Shown here piece by piece: positions 43,253 through 54,800 of a stretch of DNA of 64,000 nt. The stretch is taken from contig NC_135498.1 in assembly GCF_052857255.1 (NCBI RefSeq), positions 162,622,124 to 162,686,123 of the forward strand, in the 5' to 3' direction. The notes beneath the pieces are model-generated. The model worked only from the letters and a program-made list of their open reading frames with translations, was not told the DNA's origin and made no database searches. This DNA is from Amblyomma americanum (Eukaryota > Arthropoda > Arachnida > Ixodida > Ixodidae). The translations under genes and the position numbers were made by a program. The stretch's first letter is position 1. Each line of letters begins with the position of its first letter.

Positions 43253-44505
43253 ATGCTACCGGCCCCCGCTATGCCCGCTATGCCTGAAGCCGCCCACCAC
43301 CAAGCCGTGCAGGTTGGCTCTCCAGTCCTCTGTTCCGGCTCCCTCCGGCAGCGGGACCCGGCACTCTTCAGTGGTACTGACGATCATGACGCTGAAGACT
43401 GGCTCACATCATACGAGCGGGTGAGCATATATAACAAGTGGGGCGATACCACCAATTTGAACAATGTCATCTTTTATTTGAAAGGCGTTGCCAACCTGTG
43501 GTTTCGAAACCACGAAGCAGACTTCTCCACGTGGACTGCTTTTAAGGCGAACCTGACCGAAGTGTTCGGACGTCCTGCCGTGCGCAAGCTACGCGCCGAC
43601 CACCGCTTGCGCGAGCGCTCTCAGCAGTCGGGTGAGACGTTCACCGGCTACACTGAAGACGTGGTCAATATGCTCGCGCGTCAACGCCCAGATGTCCGAG
43701 GCAGACAAGATCAAGCATATTCTGAAAGGCATCGAGGATGACGCCTTTCAGATGCTGCTATCGTGAGATCTCCGCACCGTTGCCGAAGTCGTCAGTCTCT
43801 GCCAGAGCTACGACGAGCTGCGCAAGCAGAGGCTCATCACTCGCCAGCACGCAGCAGCGCCTGTCGAGTCGCTTGCCGGCCTGTCGGCTGCACCCGACCA
43901 CTCGCAACTGTTGGCACACATCAAAGATTTTGTGCGTGAGGAAGTTGCACGTCAGCTGTCACTTCTGCCATCCCCCTTCGTGCAATCTCCATTCCTGGCG
44001 CCCGACGTTCACACTGCCATCAGCGAACAAGTGGCTGAGGCCCTTCCACCGGTCCCTCCGCCCGCACCAGCACAGCCGCCCGCACCTGTCTCTGCGCCCC
44101 TGACCTACACTGCCGCCGTCGCATGGCCGCGGCCGCCTAACTACCGCCCAACCTACTCTCCACCTCAAGCGTCTGTGCCTCAAGTTCCTCACGCTCCGAC
44201 GCCTTTTTTTTCGACCGCTTCGACAATTCGGCAATCTCTAGCGCACTAGTGACAATCGGCCTATTTGTTACTCTTTCGGACTGCCTGGTCATATGGCCTG
44301 GCTTTGCCGTCGTCGTGCGCCAATCTCCCCAGTTGCCAGTTACTGGCCTCCTCCCAGTGACTACTCACCGCCAGCCGAGCCGCCGCAGAGTCGCCCGCTT
44401 TCCCCTGATCGCCCCACCGTCTCCACCTGGCGCTCACCTTCTCCTCGTCGCCGCTCCCTTTCTCCCATGCGTCGTCACCCGAATTTTTCGCAAGAGGGAA
44501 ACTAG
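43253..44505 (+). pseudogene. gypsy gag, frameshifted, with damaged zinc knuckle
   Basis: The frame opens at 43253 and encodes a capsid-type region (ALFSGTDDHDAEDWLTSYER, then RPAVRKLRADHRLRERSQQ). By comparison with the second element, two bases are missing near 43670. After that the reading continues in another frame, with a TGA at 43764-43766 where the related copy has an Arg codon. The C-terminal part is Pro-rich. The nucleocapsid knuckle near 44265-44310 retains the first Cys, the His and the last Cys, but its second Cys is Phe. A basic SR-like tail (RSPSPRRRSLSPMRRHPN) ends at 44505. It can no longer make a full Gag. Confidence 0.88.
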
Positions 44506-47500
44506 ACGCCGCAGTTCCTGAGGCGAGAACTGCGCCACCAGAGAAATGTCCAAGGCCTCAGTTATGTCCGGCCGATCTGATCGCCGTTTCCGTAGAGGGT
44601 GTTTCTGTTCTGGCGCTTGTCGACACCGGTGCTGCTGTTGCTGCCATGGCCGCCACCTTTTGCCGCTCCTTGCGAAAAGTGACGACCCCTGTTTCTGAAT
44701 TCTCGCTGCGCACCGCAAGCGCGCAGGCTATTGCACCGTTAGCGGCGTGTACGGCTCGCGTCGTTATTCAGGAAATCCTCTACGTGATTGAATTCGTCAT
44801 TTTACCAACCTGTTCTCATGAGAGCGTCTTGGGTTGGAACTTCCTGTCGCGCCATAACGCAGTCATCGATTGTGCTCCTGCTGAACTTGAGTTCTTTGCG
44901 CTTAGTGGTTCCTCGCCTTCCGATGCCCCTTCTGCTGCTCCTGCCAAAGCCGTCGTTGCCGAGGACACTGAACTGCTTGCCTGTTCTTTGTGTCCCTCAC
45001 TTCTGACCTTATTCGCGACGGCAACGTACTTTTTACACCATCGCCCCTCTTTCTGTGCCGCAGGTACCTGTCTATATCTTACGCCACCCTCACTATGGCA
45101 GCTGGCCTTAGCGCGTTGTTCGTGACTAATCCGTTCACATATCCTTCCGCTGTACGTCGCAGTGAGTACCTTGGTACCGTGCAAATCATTGAATCCATTC
45201 TCTACCGCGATGAAAATGACGATTCCCCGTCCCTTGACGTCGATGCCCTCAGCCCGCCGGTTCCTGCACCCGACACGCCGTCTCCAGACGTTTTCCTTCC
45301 CTCCATCGACGCCTCTCTTCCTGCATCTCAACGAACTCAACTTCTCGCTCTGCTTCATCAATTTTGCTCCTCCTTTGATTCACACCAACCCGCTTTGACC
45401 CGCACGTCGACTGTCGCCCACCATATCGACACCAGTGACCACGCACCTCTGAGTCAGCGCCCATATCTTGTCTCAGCCAGTGAGCGCCAAGTTATTCAAG
45501 ACCAAGTTGACACCATGCTTCTGAGCGGCGTGATCGAGGCCTCACACAGTCCGTGGGCTTCGCCCGTGGTCCTCGTGAAAAAGAAAGATGACTCTATTCG
45601 TTTCTGCGTTGACTACCGCCACCTGAATAAGGTCACGCGAAAGGATGTTTACCGTCTTCCGCGCATTGATGATGCTCTAGACTGCCTTCAAGGAGCAAAA
45701 CTCTTCTCTTCTCTCGACTTACGCTCTGGGTACTGGCAGGTCCCCATGGCAGCTGACGACCGCCCTAAAACCGCATTTGTGACCCCTGATGGCCTGTATG
45801 AATTTACCGTCATGCCTTTTGACCTCTGTAATGCTCCGGCTAATTTTGAGCGCATGATGAACAGCATTCTGCGTGGCCTGGAATGGAAGTCGTGCCTGGG
45901 GTATCTCGACGACATCGTGATATTTTCGCACGACTTTGCCACTCATCTATCTCGGCTGAAGCACGTCTTAACATGCCACACGGACGCTGGCCTTCAACTC
46001 AACTTAAAGAATTGTCGATTTGCTGCTCGTGAGCTGACAATTTTAGTCCACGTTGTGTCTAAAGAGGGCGTCCGCCCCGACACCGCCAAACGTCGCGCTG
46101 TGATTGCGTTTCCAAAACCTACTTCGCATTAAGGAACTGCGCAGGTTCCTAGGCCTCTGTTCCTATTTTCGATGTTTTATTCGCAACTTTGCGGCCATTG
46201 CTGCCCCTTTAACTCAGCTTCTCGGCAGCAATGTGGATTTTTCGAGTTGGTCGCCTGCCTGCGACGACGCCTACAACACCTTGCGCAGTCTCCTCATGGC
46301 ACCACCAATCTTGCATCACTCCGACCCGCAAGCCCCAGCTGAAGTACACACGGACGCCAGGGGCATTGGCCTCGGGGCTGTGCTCGCCCAACGCAAGTCT
46401 GTATTCGAGGAATATGTGGTTGCTTACGCCAGCCGTACCCTCACGAAATTTGAATCCAACTACTCCGTGACGTAAAAAGGGTGCTAGGCCATTGTCTGGT
46501 CCCTTGGAAAGTTTCGACCTTATCTTTATGGCCGTCCGTTTGACGTGGTCACCTACCACCATGCCCTATGTTGGCTTTCTTCGCTCATAGATCCCTCCGG
46601 TCGCCTGACTCGATGCGCTCTCCGTCTCCAAGAGTATAACATACGTGTCTTATATCGGTCGGGCCGCAAGCATCAGGACGCTGATGCCCTGTCCCGCTCC
46701 CCGATACCGGCCGAGCTTGCCAGTCTCTCCGCCCTCGAATCCTCTGCGCCTTCGCTCACCACCTGCGACATGCCTTCTGAGCAGCGTAAAGATGAATAGA
46801 TTTCCTCTCTTCTCGACTTTCTCCCCGACCCATCTAAGCCTCCAGCATCCCGCGCCCTTCGTCGCCAGGCTTCACATTTTGCAATTCGCGATGATCTACT
46901 CTATCGGCGCAACTATAACCATGACGGACGGAAATGGCTTCTCGTCATCCCCCGACATCTCCGGTCCGAAATCTGCACCTGTTTCCATGCTGACCCGCAA
47001 TGCGGCCACGCTGGAGTCTTCAAGATGTACAATCGCATCCGCCTCCGGTACTACTGGCGAGGCATGTATAATTTCATCCTCAAGTACGTCCGCTCCTGCG
47101 CGTCCTGCCAACGCCGTAAGCAACTGCATCGTCACACTGCTGGACAGTCAGCCACTGCAGTTTCCTCGTCGCCCCTTCGACCGTGTTGCATCGATATATA
47201 CGGCCCTCTACCATACACCGCTGCTGGCAACCGCTGGGTCATTGTTGCCATTGACCACCTGACCCGGTATGCAGAAACCACCGCGCTCCCAGCTGCTCCA
47301 GCTCGTGAAGTGGCATCCTTCTTTTTGCAGCGCTTTATACTTCGCCACGGTGCTCCTCGTGAACTCCTCAGTGACAGAGGACGTGTATTCTTGTCTGATG
47401 CCATTAAACCTCTACTCGCCGAGTGCAATATCATTCATCGGACTTGTACAGCCTACCATCTGCAAACAAACGGTCTAACTGAACGATTTAATCGCACACT

Positions 47501-48049
47501 GAGCGACATGCTGGCGATGTACGTTGCTGCCAACCACACGAACTGGGACCTCGTTCTACCCTATATTACGTACGCCTACAAAACACCGCTACTGAGTCCA
47601 CCACCGGTTTCTCTCCAATTTTTCTTCTCTACGGCCGACAGCCATCCGCTCCCATCGACACAGTTCTTCCATACCGCCCTGCCTCATGTGAGTGTACAAC
47701 TATTTCTGAATCTGCCCAGCACGCCGAAGACTGCCGCCAGATTGCACGGTCGCTCACCGCAGACACTCAGAGCCGCCAGAAATACCGCCATGACGACGGT
47801 CAGCTTGATACGAATTTCCCACCTGGTTCACTTGTCTGGCTGTGGATTCCTTCCACTGCTCCCGGACTCTCAAAGAAACTTCTTTCGCAATACCATGGCC
47901 CCTACCGCGTCCTGGAGCGCACATCCTCCGTGAACTACCGTATTGAGGCCCTCACACCGTCTTCCGATCTTCGCCGACGTGGTCGCGAGACTGTGCATGT
48001 CCAACGACTCAAGCCATACTATGACCCGGTCGTGTTGTCGGCACCCTGA
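44506..48049 (+). pseudogene. gypsy pol: protease, RT, RNase H, integrase, with several breaks
   Basis: The protease active site LVDTGAA is at 44616-44636. RT lies in the longest frame (44990-46132), with FSSLDLRSGYWQVP and the catalytic YLDD at 45902-45913. RNase H starts in a new frame after about 46130, with the VHTDA motif at 46344. It meets TAA at 46473-46475 and TAG at 46485-46487. The integrase frame 47025-47933 has CASCQRRK from the zinc-binding end and a catalytic triad with Asp codons at 47193 and 47373 and a Glu codon at 47481, exactly 35 residues between the last two (DD35E). Near 47585 the frame shifts again, and the true C-terminus reads to the stop at 48047-48049. A frameshift before RT (about 44985) also breaks it. 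Expected single-frame pol is therefore split into at least five parts. Confidence 0.92.
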
Positions 48050-48084
48050 GTCGCCAGGATGGCTCCTTTTCTCCCCGGGTCCAT

Positions 48085-48247
48085 TGTGAAGAAGAAGATG
48101 GGCATCCTATGTTTACTGAGGAAAAGAAGAAGAAATAGCCGCACTGCCATCGCTCAGACCGAGCGCCTGCTGACCTGAACAGACGAGGGACTCGGTTACC
48201 GCCGTGGTTTCGCCGCCGTCTCAGAATTAACCTAAGCCCCCGTTACA
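48085..48247 (+). repeat. 3' LTR, 163 bp
   Basis: It matches the 5' LTR from TGTGAAGAAGAAG to CCCCCGTTACA, with differences clustered near base 20-35 and in the GGTTACCGCCGTGG block. No clean polypurine tract precedes it (the flank is TTTTCTCCCCGGGTCCAT). Immediately after it comes GTATATA and the long TA tract. Confidence 0.93.
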
Positions 48248-48353
<106 letters not shown>

Positions 48354-48381
48354 GCTTTCACCAAGCTGTATGGACATGCTT

Positions 48382-48478
48382 TATTGGCCTACGGTTATCG
48401 TATCTGAGAGACAATCCGAGAGCCAGGGCTTCGATACCCCACTAATTACCCCAATTTTCTTTTCACCGTGGTTCATTT
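48382..48478 (+). mobile_element. tRNA-headed SINE remnant of the 13.2-kb family
   Basis: A box TGGCCTACGG at 48385-48394 and B-box-like GCTTCGATACC at 48428-48438 lie 43 bp apart, the same spacing as at 13206/13249. Head sequence GAGAGCCAGGGCTTCGATACC and a following CCCCAATTTTC fit the same SINE type. The body is short or decayed. Confidence 0.5.
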
Positions 48479-49117
48479 TGTTCATTTACATCACATATTT
48501 GTTCGTAATAATAAGGTTTGCCTCATCCTGCGACTTCTGATCAAAAGTTTTCCATTCTTTTAATCACTTTTCATTCGAGAGCTCCACGCGTCCCGTCACG
48601 ACCTTCTCGCCCAATCTGGCTTTTCCGCACGCACCAGCTACGACGACTGCGCCGAGTTCTTTGCTGAACGGGACCCGTTATGCTATTGCGTTAAAACATG
48701 ACATTGCTAATGCCGCCTCGCACAGAGCGCAGGAGGAAAAGGAAACAGCACACGACACACACACAATTTCATTAGGCAATGCGATAGCAATCAAAGCTCT
48801 TGATGCGATTGTTAGAAGTGACTGATGTGGCTAGTGAGACCCACGGCGCTCTTCTCGAGCTCTTCATGTACGTACAGTGTTTGCCACTGTTAGCAGGCGG
48901 AGGCTTCACACAGATGAAGCTGGCCTTGTGACGTCAGTGCCTTCCAGCCACTGCGCACTCATCAGTATGGTGGTGTCACTTCCGGGCAAGTGACGCCACT
49001 GATGAAGTTGTTACCCGCCGGCCAATCAGTATTTTTCTGAGCGACGCAAGATGGCCCTGGGTTTTTGCTGCGGTGATGTTTCCATGCTATCGCGTAAAAC
49101 GAAGGAAATCAGATCAC
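48479..49117. other. No recognised feature
   Basis: Unassigned. It contains a TGACGTCA octamer near 48938 without gene context. Confidence 0.3.
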
Positions 49118-49129
49118 TTACCCTTGAAA

Positions 49130-49444
49130 CCCGCCGCGGTGGCTCAGTGGTTAGAGCGCTCGACTACTGATCCGGAGTTCCCGGGTTCGAACCCGACCGC
49201 AGCGGCTGCGTTTTTATGGAGGAAAAACGCAAAGCGCCCGTGTGCTGTGCGATGTCAGTGCACGTTAAAGATCCCCAGGTGGTCGAAATTATTCCGGAGC
49301 CCTCCACTACGGTACCTATTCTTCCTTTCTTCTTTCACTCCCTCCTTTATCCCTTCCCTTACGGCGCGGTTCAGGTGTCCAACGATATATGAGACAGATA
49401 CTGCGCCATTTCCTTTCCCCCAAAACCAAATATTATTATTATTA
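49130..49444 (+). mobile_element. Reference-quality tRNA-derived SINE with perfect 12-bp duplication
   Basis: This is the best-preserved copy here. The A box TGGCTCAGTGG (49140-49150) and the B box GGTTCGAACCC (49184-49194) both match the RNA polymerase III consensus. The body carries GTGCTGTGCGATGTCAGTGC and CCCAGGTGGTCGAAATTATT. The 3' half carries TTCACTCCCTCC and GTTCAGGTGTCCAACG, ending in CCCCCAAAACCAA and (ATT)n. It is flanked by the exact 12-bp repeat TTACCCTTGAAA (49118-49129 and 49445-49456). The intact promoter and the perfect duplication mean it is the youngest SINE in the window. Mobilisation must rely on a LINE in trans. Confidence 0.97.
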
Positions 49445-49456
49445 TTACCCTTGAAA

Positions 49457-50239
49457 ACGAGAAAGGGATCAATACAGCCGCGCAACAAGCAGTAGCGACA
49501 CGACCAACAAGCACTAAACAATGCAATCTTCAAAATCAATAACGGTATAGCGCAGCTCTACAAATAGTACAAAATTAGCCAGTCCAACACCCCTCTGTTC
49601 CGCGTTCACTTGGTGCAGTTTTGTTCTTTTTTTTCGGCACAGTTTCTTTCCCGTCCTTGTGATTTCGGCCACTTTTTTCAACGCTTTACTTCTTCAGGGC
49701 CATTCGTGAATTGCCGAAATCGCATTCTTTAAAAATGAAATTTGTTTTAACGAAGGTGGCATTTCCTCACTTCCTAGAACCGCTTCCTGCGCCATTTCGG
49801 GCACCGTGAATTCAGTTTGTCTTAAATAATATCTGCCATTCAAGAAGAAAATGGGGCTCAACCCCGTACCGAACCGATTCGGAACACTTCCTCATATTTG
49901 TTCAGGTTTCCGTTCAGTTAAAAATATCGGGACAAATAAGGGTTATAGTCGCTTCTAGATAAGGAAAAAACATACAAGGCCAGAATCTGTCTTTCTGGGC
50001 AGTTTTTGGTTATCGTTAGCGCATTTGTCAGAAAATCCTCGTAAAACAGCTGGTCGATTGTTGTTTTCAGTGAAAGCATATTTCTTTAGACTGCCTCGGC
50101 AAAGAGCCACGCCCATTTTTTGTGGTGTCTTCCCTTCGCGTGCTCTCAGCTGACAGCTGACTCTTTCAAGAACAGCGAATATTACCGGTATCAGTTGCAT
50201 ACAAATTAAAGGTAGCTCAAATAATAAACACAGTAATAA
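49457..50239. other. No recognised feature
   Basis: AT-rich. An 81-codon minus frame at 50200-49955 lacks motifs. Confidence 0.3.
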
Positions 50240-50725
50240 GAACTAATGAACAAACAATTGTTAGACTTTTTAGATCGCCGCTGAGGCAAACAAGAGCCGC
50301 CACTAATAATAGGTATAACCTACCGCCTTGTCATAACACTTGCGATCAAATGCTATTAGAGTACAATGGTGCCCAGATATGGAATGAGATTTCCGAAGAC
50401 ATCAAACTCAAACAAAACTTTTCGGCCTCATTGAAAAACATTTTTCTTGTCTGTTCAGAACTGTGGGACTAAATACATTCGTGCTTGGTTTTGTACATTT
50501 ATAAACCTATTTTTTGTTGTTTGTCAGAATAAGTATGTGCTCAACATATTTGCAACGCCGCTCTTGTAGCATCTCACGTCTTTTTGTACATGTATTTTGA
50601 AAGTCAGCTGTTTTTTAGTGAATGTCATGTATTTGGACCTTTCACTACCCGAGCTGGCTATAGGTTCAATCATGTTTTGATGTATTGGTTTTATAAAATA
50701 AAATGATGATGATGATGATGACCAG
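50240..50725 (+). mobile_element. LINE C-terminus and 3' UTR with (ATG)n tail
   Basis: The plus strand near 50300-50470 reads NLPPCHNTCDQMLLEYNGAQIWNEI in one frame. This resembles the end of CR1/Jockey ORF2 (RYxGPxIWNxLPxxIK pattern), and a stop follows. About 230 bp of UTR then lead to AAATAAAATGATGATGATGATGATG at 50697-50721. The copy is 5'-truncated. Confidence 0.78.
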
Positions 50726-52555
50726 AAAGGTTACGCGTTTTGGAGTTTGAGCTAGAGAAACAACTCTGTAATCCCTATACGTGTTGTCCACATCATCGCC
50801 ATCTTGCTGTCCTCTCTTGAGCCTCCTAGTGCAAGAGGAGCTCGTTGGCTTGCACTGCGCTGTCGGTCACTTAGTTTCTGTTCCTTTACAATGAAACCAT
50901 AGCCCATTCCTGATCAGCATGCGACAAGAAAAACCCTCTTCCTCCGCCCTGTTGTTGATCATAGGCTCAGTCTTCGTTTTATACTTGTCACCTGCCAAGG
51001 GATCTACCTAGAACATTCACTCTTGAAACCAATCTTGTCATTTTTTTACTTAACTCGTGCCAAGAGAGTCTGTTATCCCGATCTGCATTATGTGAATACT
51101 AGTGAACATTGCGCTAACGCGTCGGACAGGCTCTCTTGGGATTCAAAGGCAGGGTGTCTAAAGCTGCGTTTGCCTTCCAGACCTGGACATGCCTGGCTTG
51201 CGAGAATGCGCAGTCCACACAACATCTTATTCGTACGAAGCTCAGCGTCCACTTCAGCATTAGGCGCGCTGACTCGACAGGGGACTTTGATCGAATGAAC
51301 ATTTTTTTGCACTCAGTATATCAATGAGCGCACGGCACTTTGTCCGTGCATTTATCCACTACTGGTCTGACATCATTTTCGGTAGCCGCATGAAAAATTT
51401 GAGCTCCCTTGAGACGATCTGTTAATAACTAATATCGGAGACAAGGGTACATGATTACAAAGCAAAGCCTGCCAGCAGCGCAAAATTCACCCCTCCTTGT
51501 TTAACCAACAGATAGTGGGTTTGCCGATAACTCGCTTTCATGCATTTGGTTACGAAAGGCATTTCTCTGATTCAAATATATCATGCTTACCATGGTAATA
51601 AGCGCGGTTTTCTCTCGCCGACGACCACTGCATGCTAAAAAATGGCTGCCACTTCAGCATTGCTAAGCATGAAATATAGTGCAGAAGTGCAGATTTTTTT
51701 AATATGGACACCAACGCTACCTACCTGATAGCGCGGTCGAGGTTTCTAGTGACCCAGGGAGCCAGTTTGTGCGTCTTCAGCCTTTTCGTAGTCATTGCCA
51801 ATTTGCACAATGTACTACTCGGGAAAAATGTTTCCGGGACGCGAGTTTTCAGAAAAACGTCTATTGCACCTCAACCTCGCCACCCATTTGCCTGATATTG
51901 TGAAGAGAGGAAGGAGCATTAAGTCCTTTAATGCCTTCATACAATATCAAGCGACTTGGTAGAGAAGTGAACCTACAATAACCGTTTTTCTTACAGCAGG
52001 TGTGCTGTATGAATGATGATAATTTTTTTCAACATTTTAACCCCACTGCTGTAGCGCCTTCGGGCTAAGCGAGGTAAAATTGGATAAAGAAATAAAAAAC
52101 TCCAGTCCCGGAAACTTTTCTCTCCAGTAGTACGTCCACGGCTTATGCTCCAGTGCAGCGTCTCGGCAAGAACGTTGTCAACGCCGGCGGGCATTGATCT
52201 TGTGCCGCGTTTCTGGGAGAACCTTGTCCACACCAACGCATGCAGCGCACATCTCTCTGTCACTACCGCCACATAGCTCGAAACGTGAGTAATGATGGTG
52301 ATGATGATGGACTCTGGCTGTACACGTGAGTATTACTAATACGTGAGTATTGGTTTGATAGTAGCATCATTCGAAAAAGAAGAAGATTTGCAACGTATAG
52401 CGTGACATTGCGTTGCAGTTTAACACAAGGCGTGTTCGTGCGGTGGCGATAGCACAGGTCGCGATAACCTACTTCTTTCTCTAGAGTCTGGCGGAATCGC
52501 CCTTGTTCACTTATTCGTGTATCAGCTTGTTTCGAGTTTTTTTTTCTTTTTCAAA
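50726..52555. other. No recognised gene
   Basis: Overlapping antisense frames at 51023-51327 have no domains. A segment at 52030-52110 (CGCCTTCGGGCTAAGCGAGG...GGATAAAGAAATAAA) looks like the 3' end of some LINE, but no coding part supports it. Confidence 0.3.
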
Positions 52556-52559
52556 TTAG

Positions 52560-53295
52560 CAAACAAACCTTTTTTAGTCTCTGTGCTTATGAGGCGTCTC
52601 AGTGTTCATTTTTCTTTCCTATTCGCGCCTACTGGACACGTTCGTAAGGGGACTTTATGGGGATTCCCTAAGCAAGTTGTTGACACCATCAATTTACTCA
52701 CTGTGCGCTTTTCTTTAGACTACCTGTATAACCTCTCCAGAAGGTAGATGACCCAGGCACTCACAGAGTATTTGTTTCCTGCACCGTTGTATCGGCAACC
52801 TTTTCTGGAGTTACATGAAACCAGAGTTTTAAACCGTATTAGGCGAATGTGCACTTCTTCCGGTGCAAAAAATATTCTTTAAACTGCACACATCCACGCT
52901 GCCTGTAAAGGCATACCTTCATGCTAAGAAGATACTTGCGCAATGCACGATGAATTGCCGCCTGTGCAATACATCAGAGACTATTGATCATTGTTTTATT
53001 AGGCGCATTGATGCTATGTTCTTCTGGGACATATTACAACGAACCATTAAGAGGAGCATTGATACCAAACCATACAGTATGTTTTTTTCTGTGAGGAAAA
53101 CTGTGTTGTGCCATATGATCTCTTTATGTCGCTGAGACTATTTACTCTGGTAAAACTGCATGATGGACCGCCATGCCGAACCACCAAGGTCGTCGAAATC
53201 TGTTTCGTGAGCAATTCACTTTGGTGCGGGGAGTATATGCTGCTCTAGAAGAGCTGCCTAGCTGGCTCTCCTATCTGGATTATTCTGTGTGCCTC
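52560..53295 (+). mobile_element. LINE C-terminal region with zf-RVT-type CxxC...H domain
   Basis: The plus strand 52863-53135 reads FKLHTSTLPVKAYL and then NCRLCNTSETIDHCF. This is the CxxC-x6-H zinc-binding motif seen at the C-terminus of several LINE ORF2 proteins (zf-RVT). FFWDILQRTIK follows. Upstream, 52750-52850 reads EYLFPAPLYRQPFLEL in another frame. Downstream, VPYDLFMSLRLF and VRGVYAALEELPSWLSYLDY continue to about 53290. Frame breaks occur before 52863 and after 53080. No RT is present. I am confident of the LINE origin but not of the clade. Confidence 0.78.
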
Positions 53296-54039
53296 CCAGA
53301 CTTTTGATGTTTTGGAAGGTGGGGTCGTGCAGGGTAATCAGGTCGGATGTACATTGGCGTAAGCATGTTTACATTTTTTGTGGCACTATTTTCATGCAAA
53401 AAAGAAAAATACTGCGGCGATGGCATAGTGCTCTCGCGAAGTGGCCCGCAAATATGATTTGTTCGCTCCTCCGCAGGTTCATGTCCCAGTCGCAGACCAT
53501 TATTTCATGTGTTTTTATTTCTTTTACTTCGCACAAACCCACAAACAGCGCAAGATTTTCCTCGGCGTTTACCCTTAGCAATTGTGCTTTTACACCAATA
53601 TTGCCATACTAACCTCTGTTTACACATGCGTGGTTATTTCTTTGAGATAAGGACTTAGGTCTGATTTGAAGGTATCTCTAAAGTCCATCGGCTTTAAAAT
53701 GTTAGAGTTTAAGAGAAAAAATTAACTGACTACTCCTCGTAATTAATACAGAACTCTAATGACACTGCGCTCGCTGAACAACACTGAACTATTTTCGCTG
53801 CCCAGTTGGTGATCTCAGAAAATGTGATGTTCAGCCATAGAACCTTACTAAGAAAACTTGCGTCATTTTCAAATCTGGCCCAGTTTAAGTGTCCAGGCAA
53901 AAAAGGGTATAATGAAACTAAAAAACCTTCCCCCTATAGTATTGTTGAGTACTAACCAATTCGCATTTTATTCCCTTTGTCAATCTACTTCTTATATCCT
54001 CCTGTTCACATCACGTGACAGTATTTACTTGCTGTCAGG
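53296..54039. other. No recognised feature
   Basis: A 107-codon plus frame (53289-53612) overlaps a 70-codon minus frame. Neither has a recognised domain. Confidence 0.3.
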
Positions 54040-54800
54040 TCGAAGGTCGGGCACCTTCGACTCCCAGTTTGGTCTTCCGTGCCTAAGCCGCTTCAGTGCA
54101 GGAGGTGCATGAGGATCGTTCACGTGTGCGGCATCTGCAATATCTCCATTGTCTGAGCGAGTTGCTGCAAGCCACACAGCGACATTTGCCGCGCTACTGT
54201 CTTCAAGTGCGCCAACTACCGTACCGTGGCCCTCGTGACTCTTCCTCGAAAGACTGCCTCCGGCTGAAGACTGAGCAGATGGTACTGAATCAAAGGCTGT
54301 GAAACTATTCTACGCAAAAAGAGGCCGCTGCAAATGTGCGACCAGCACCTTTGCAGCGCACAAAATCCGCACTAATCTGCACTAATTCAAGAGAGCCTTG
54401 TGTACAGCGACGATGGACCTACTGCCTCAGCTACTACTCAGCTATCACTACCGATGCCTTGTACTCCCACTGTGCCAGGGATTTTGGCTCACTTCGAATG
54501 TCCAACGCCTACGGCTGACCCAAACAAAAGCCACTATGCAGACTGTGTCCAAGACCTGCAAGTGATTGCAGTGCTCACGTCCTTGTTGAATGTCGCGCGT
54601 ACTCTTCTTTCCAGCCTACGCATGCCAGCAGCACACTGCGCTCTGCAAGCACTGGATACGGTACATCTAGTTCTTCTTGGCGAATACCTACAGTTCATTT
54701 CATCAGCCCAAAAACCAGCCCATGACTGGACACCGCGTTATCAAAGCAAACCACAGCGCCAACAGTGGCCACAGCAATCGACTGCCCTCAAGGCCTGCAA
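54040..54800 (+). mobile_element. LINE ORF1 (gag-like) with decayed CCHC zinc knuckles
   Basis: One CX2CX4HX4C knuckle is intact at 54097-54138 (CRRCMRIVHVCGIC). The next, in the same frame, has its first Cys changed to TGA but keeps the later Cys, His and Cys positions. A third has its second Cys changed to Tyr. In a neighbouring frame, SSKDCLRLKTEQMVL (to 54302) fits the segment that follows such knuckles in ORF1 proteins of insect and tick LINEs. A 137-codon plus frame (54400-54813) lies downstream and may be the C-terminal part. ORF1 binds the element RNA. This copy is non-functional. Confidence 0.7.

Larger units (their letters stand above)
43030..48247 (+). mobile_element. Ty3/gypsy LTR retrotransposon, complete but inactive, 5.2 kb
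   Basis: Two direct LTRs (43030-43198 and 48085-48247) enclose gag and pol in the usual Ty3/gypsy order: protease, reverse transcriptase, RNase H, integrase. There is no env-like frame after integrase. The LTRs start TGTGAAGAAG and end CCGTTACA (TG...CA). They differ by about a dozen substitutions and by AAG copy number, so the insertion is not recent. The target site is a (TA)n tract, which hides the duplication. Several stops and frameshifts in gag and pol make the copy non-autonomous. A related but distinct element lies at 58322 on the same strand. Confidence 0.95.

Noticed and set aside
44816..45361. Minus-strand frames of 100-180 codons across the gypsy pol regions (also 60552-59749 and 63812-63225)
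   Set aside because: They are antisense shadows of GC-rich pol codons. Plus-strand motifs (DTG, YLDD, DD35E) define the real strand.
43030..48247. Endogenous retrovirus with envelope gene
   Set aside because: Only about 35 bp separate the pol stop (48049) from the 3' LTR (48085), so there is no room for env. Domain order is that of a Ty3/gypsy retrotransposon.
49130..49205. tRNA gene
   Set aside because: The Pol III boxes belong to the head of a SINE with a 240-bp body, an (ATT)n tail and flanking duplications. No complete cloverleaf with an acceptor stem is evident.
52030..52110. LINE 3' end ending GGATAAAGAAATAAA
   Set aside because: There is no tandem tail or upstream coding motif to support it. 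It was left as unassigned sequence.
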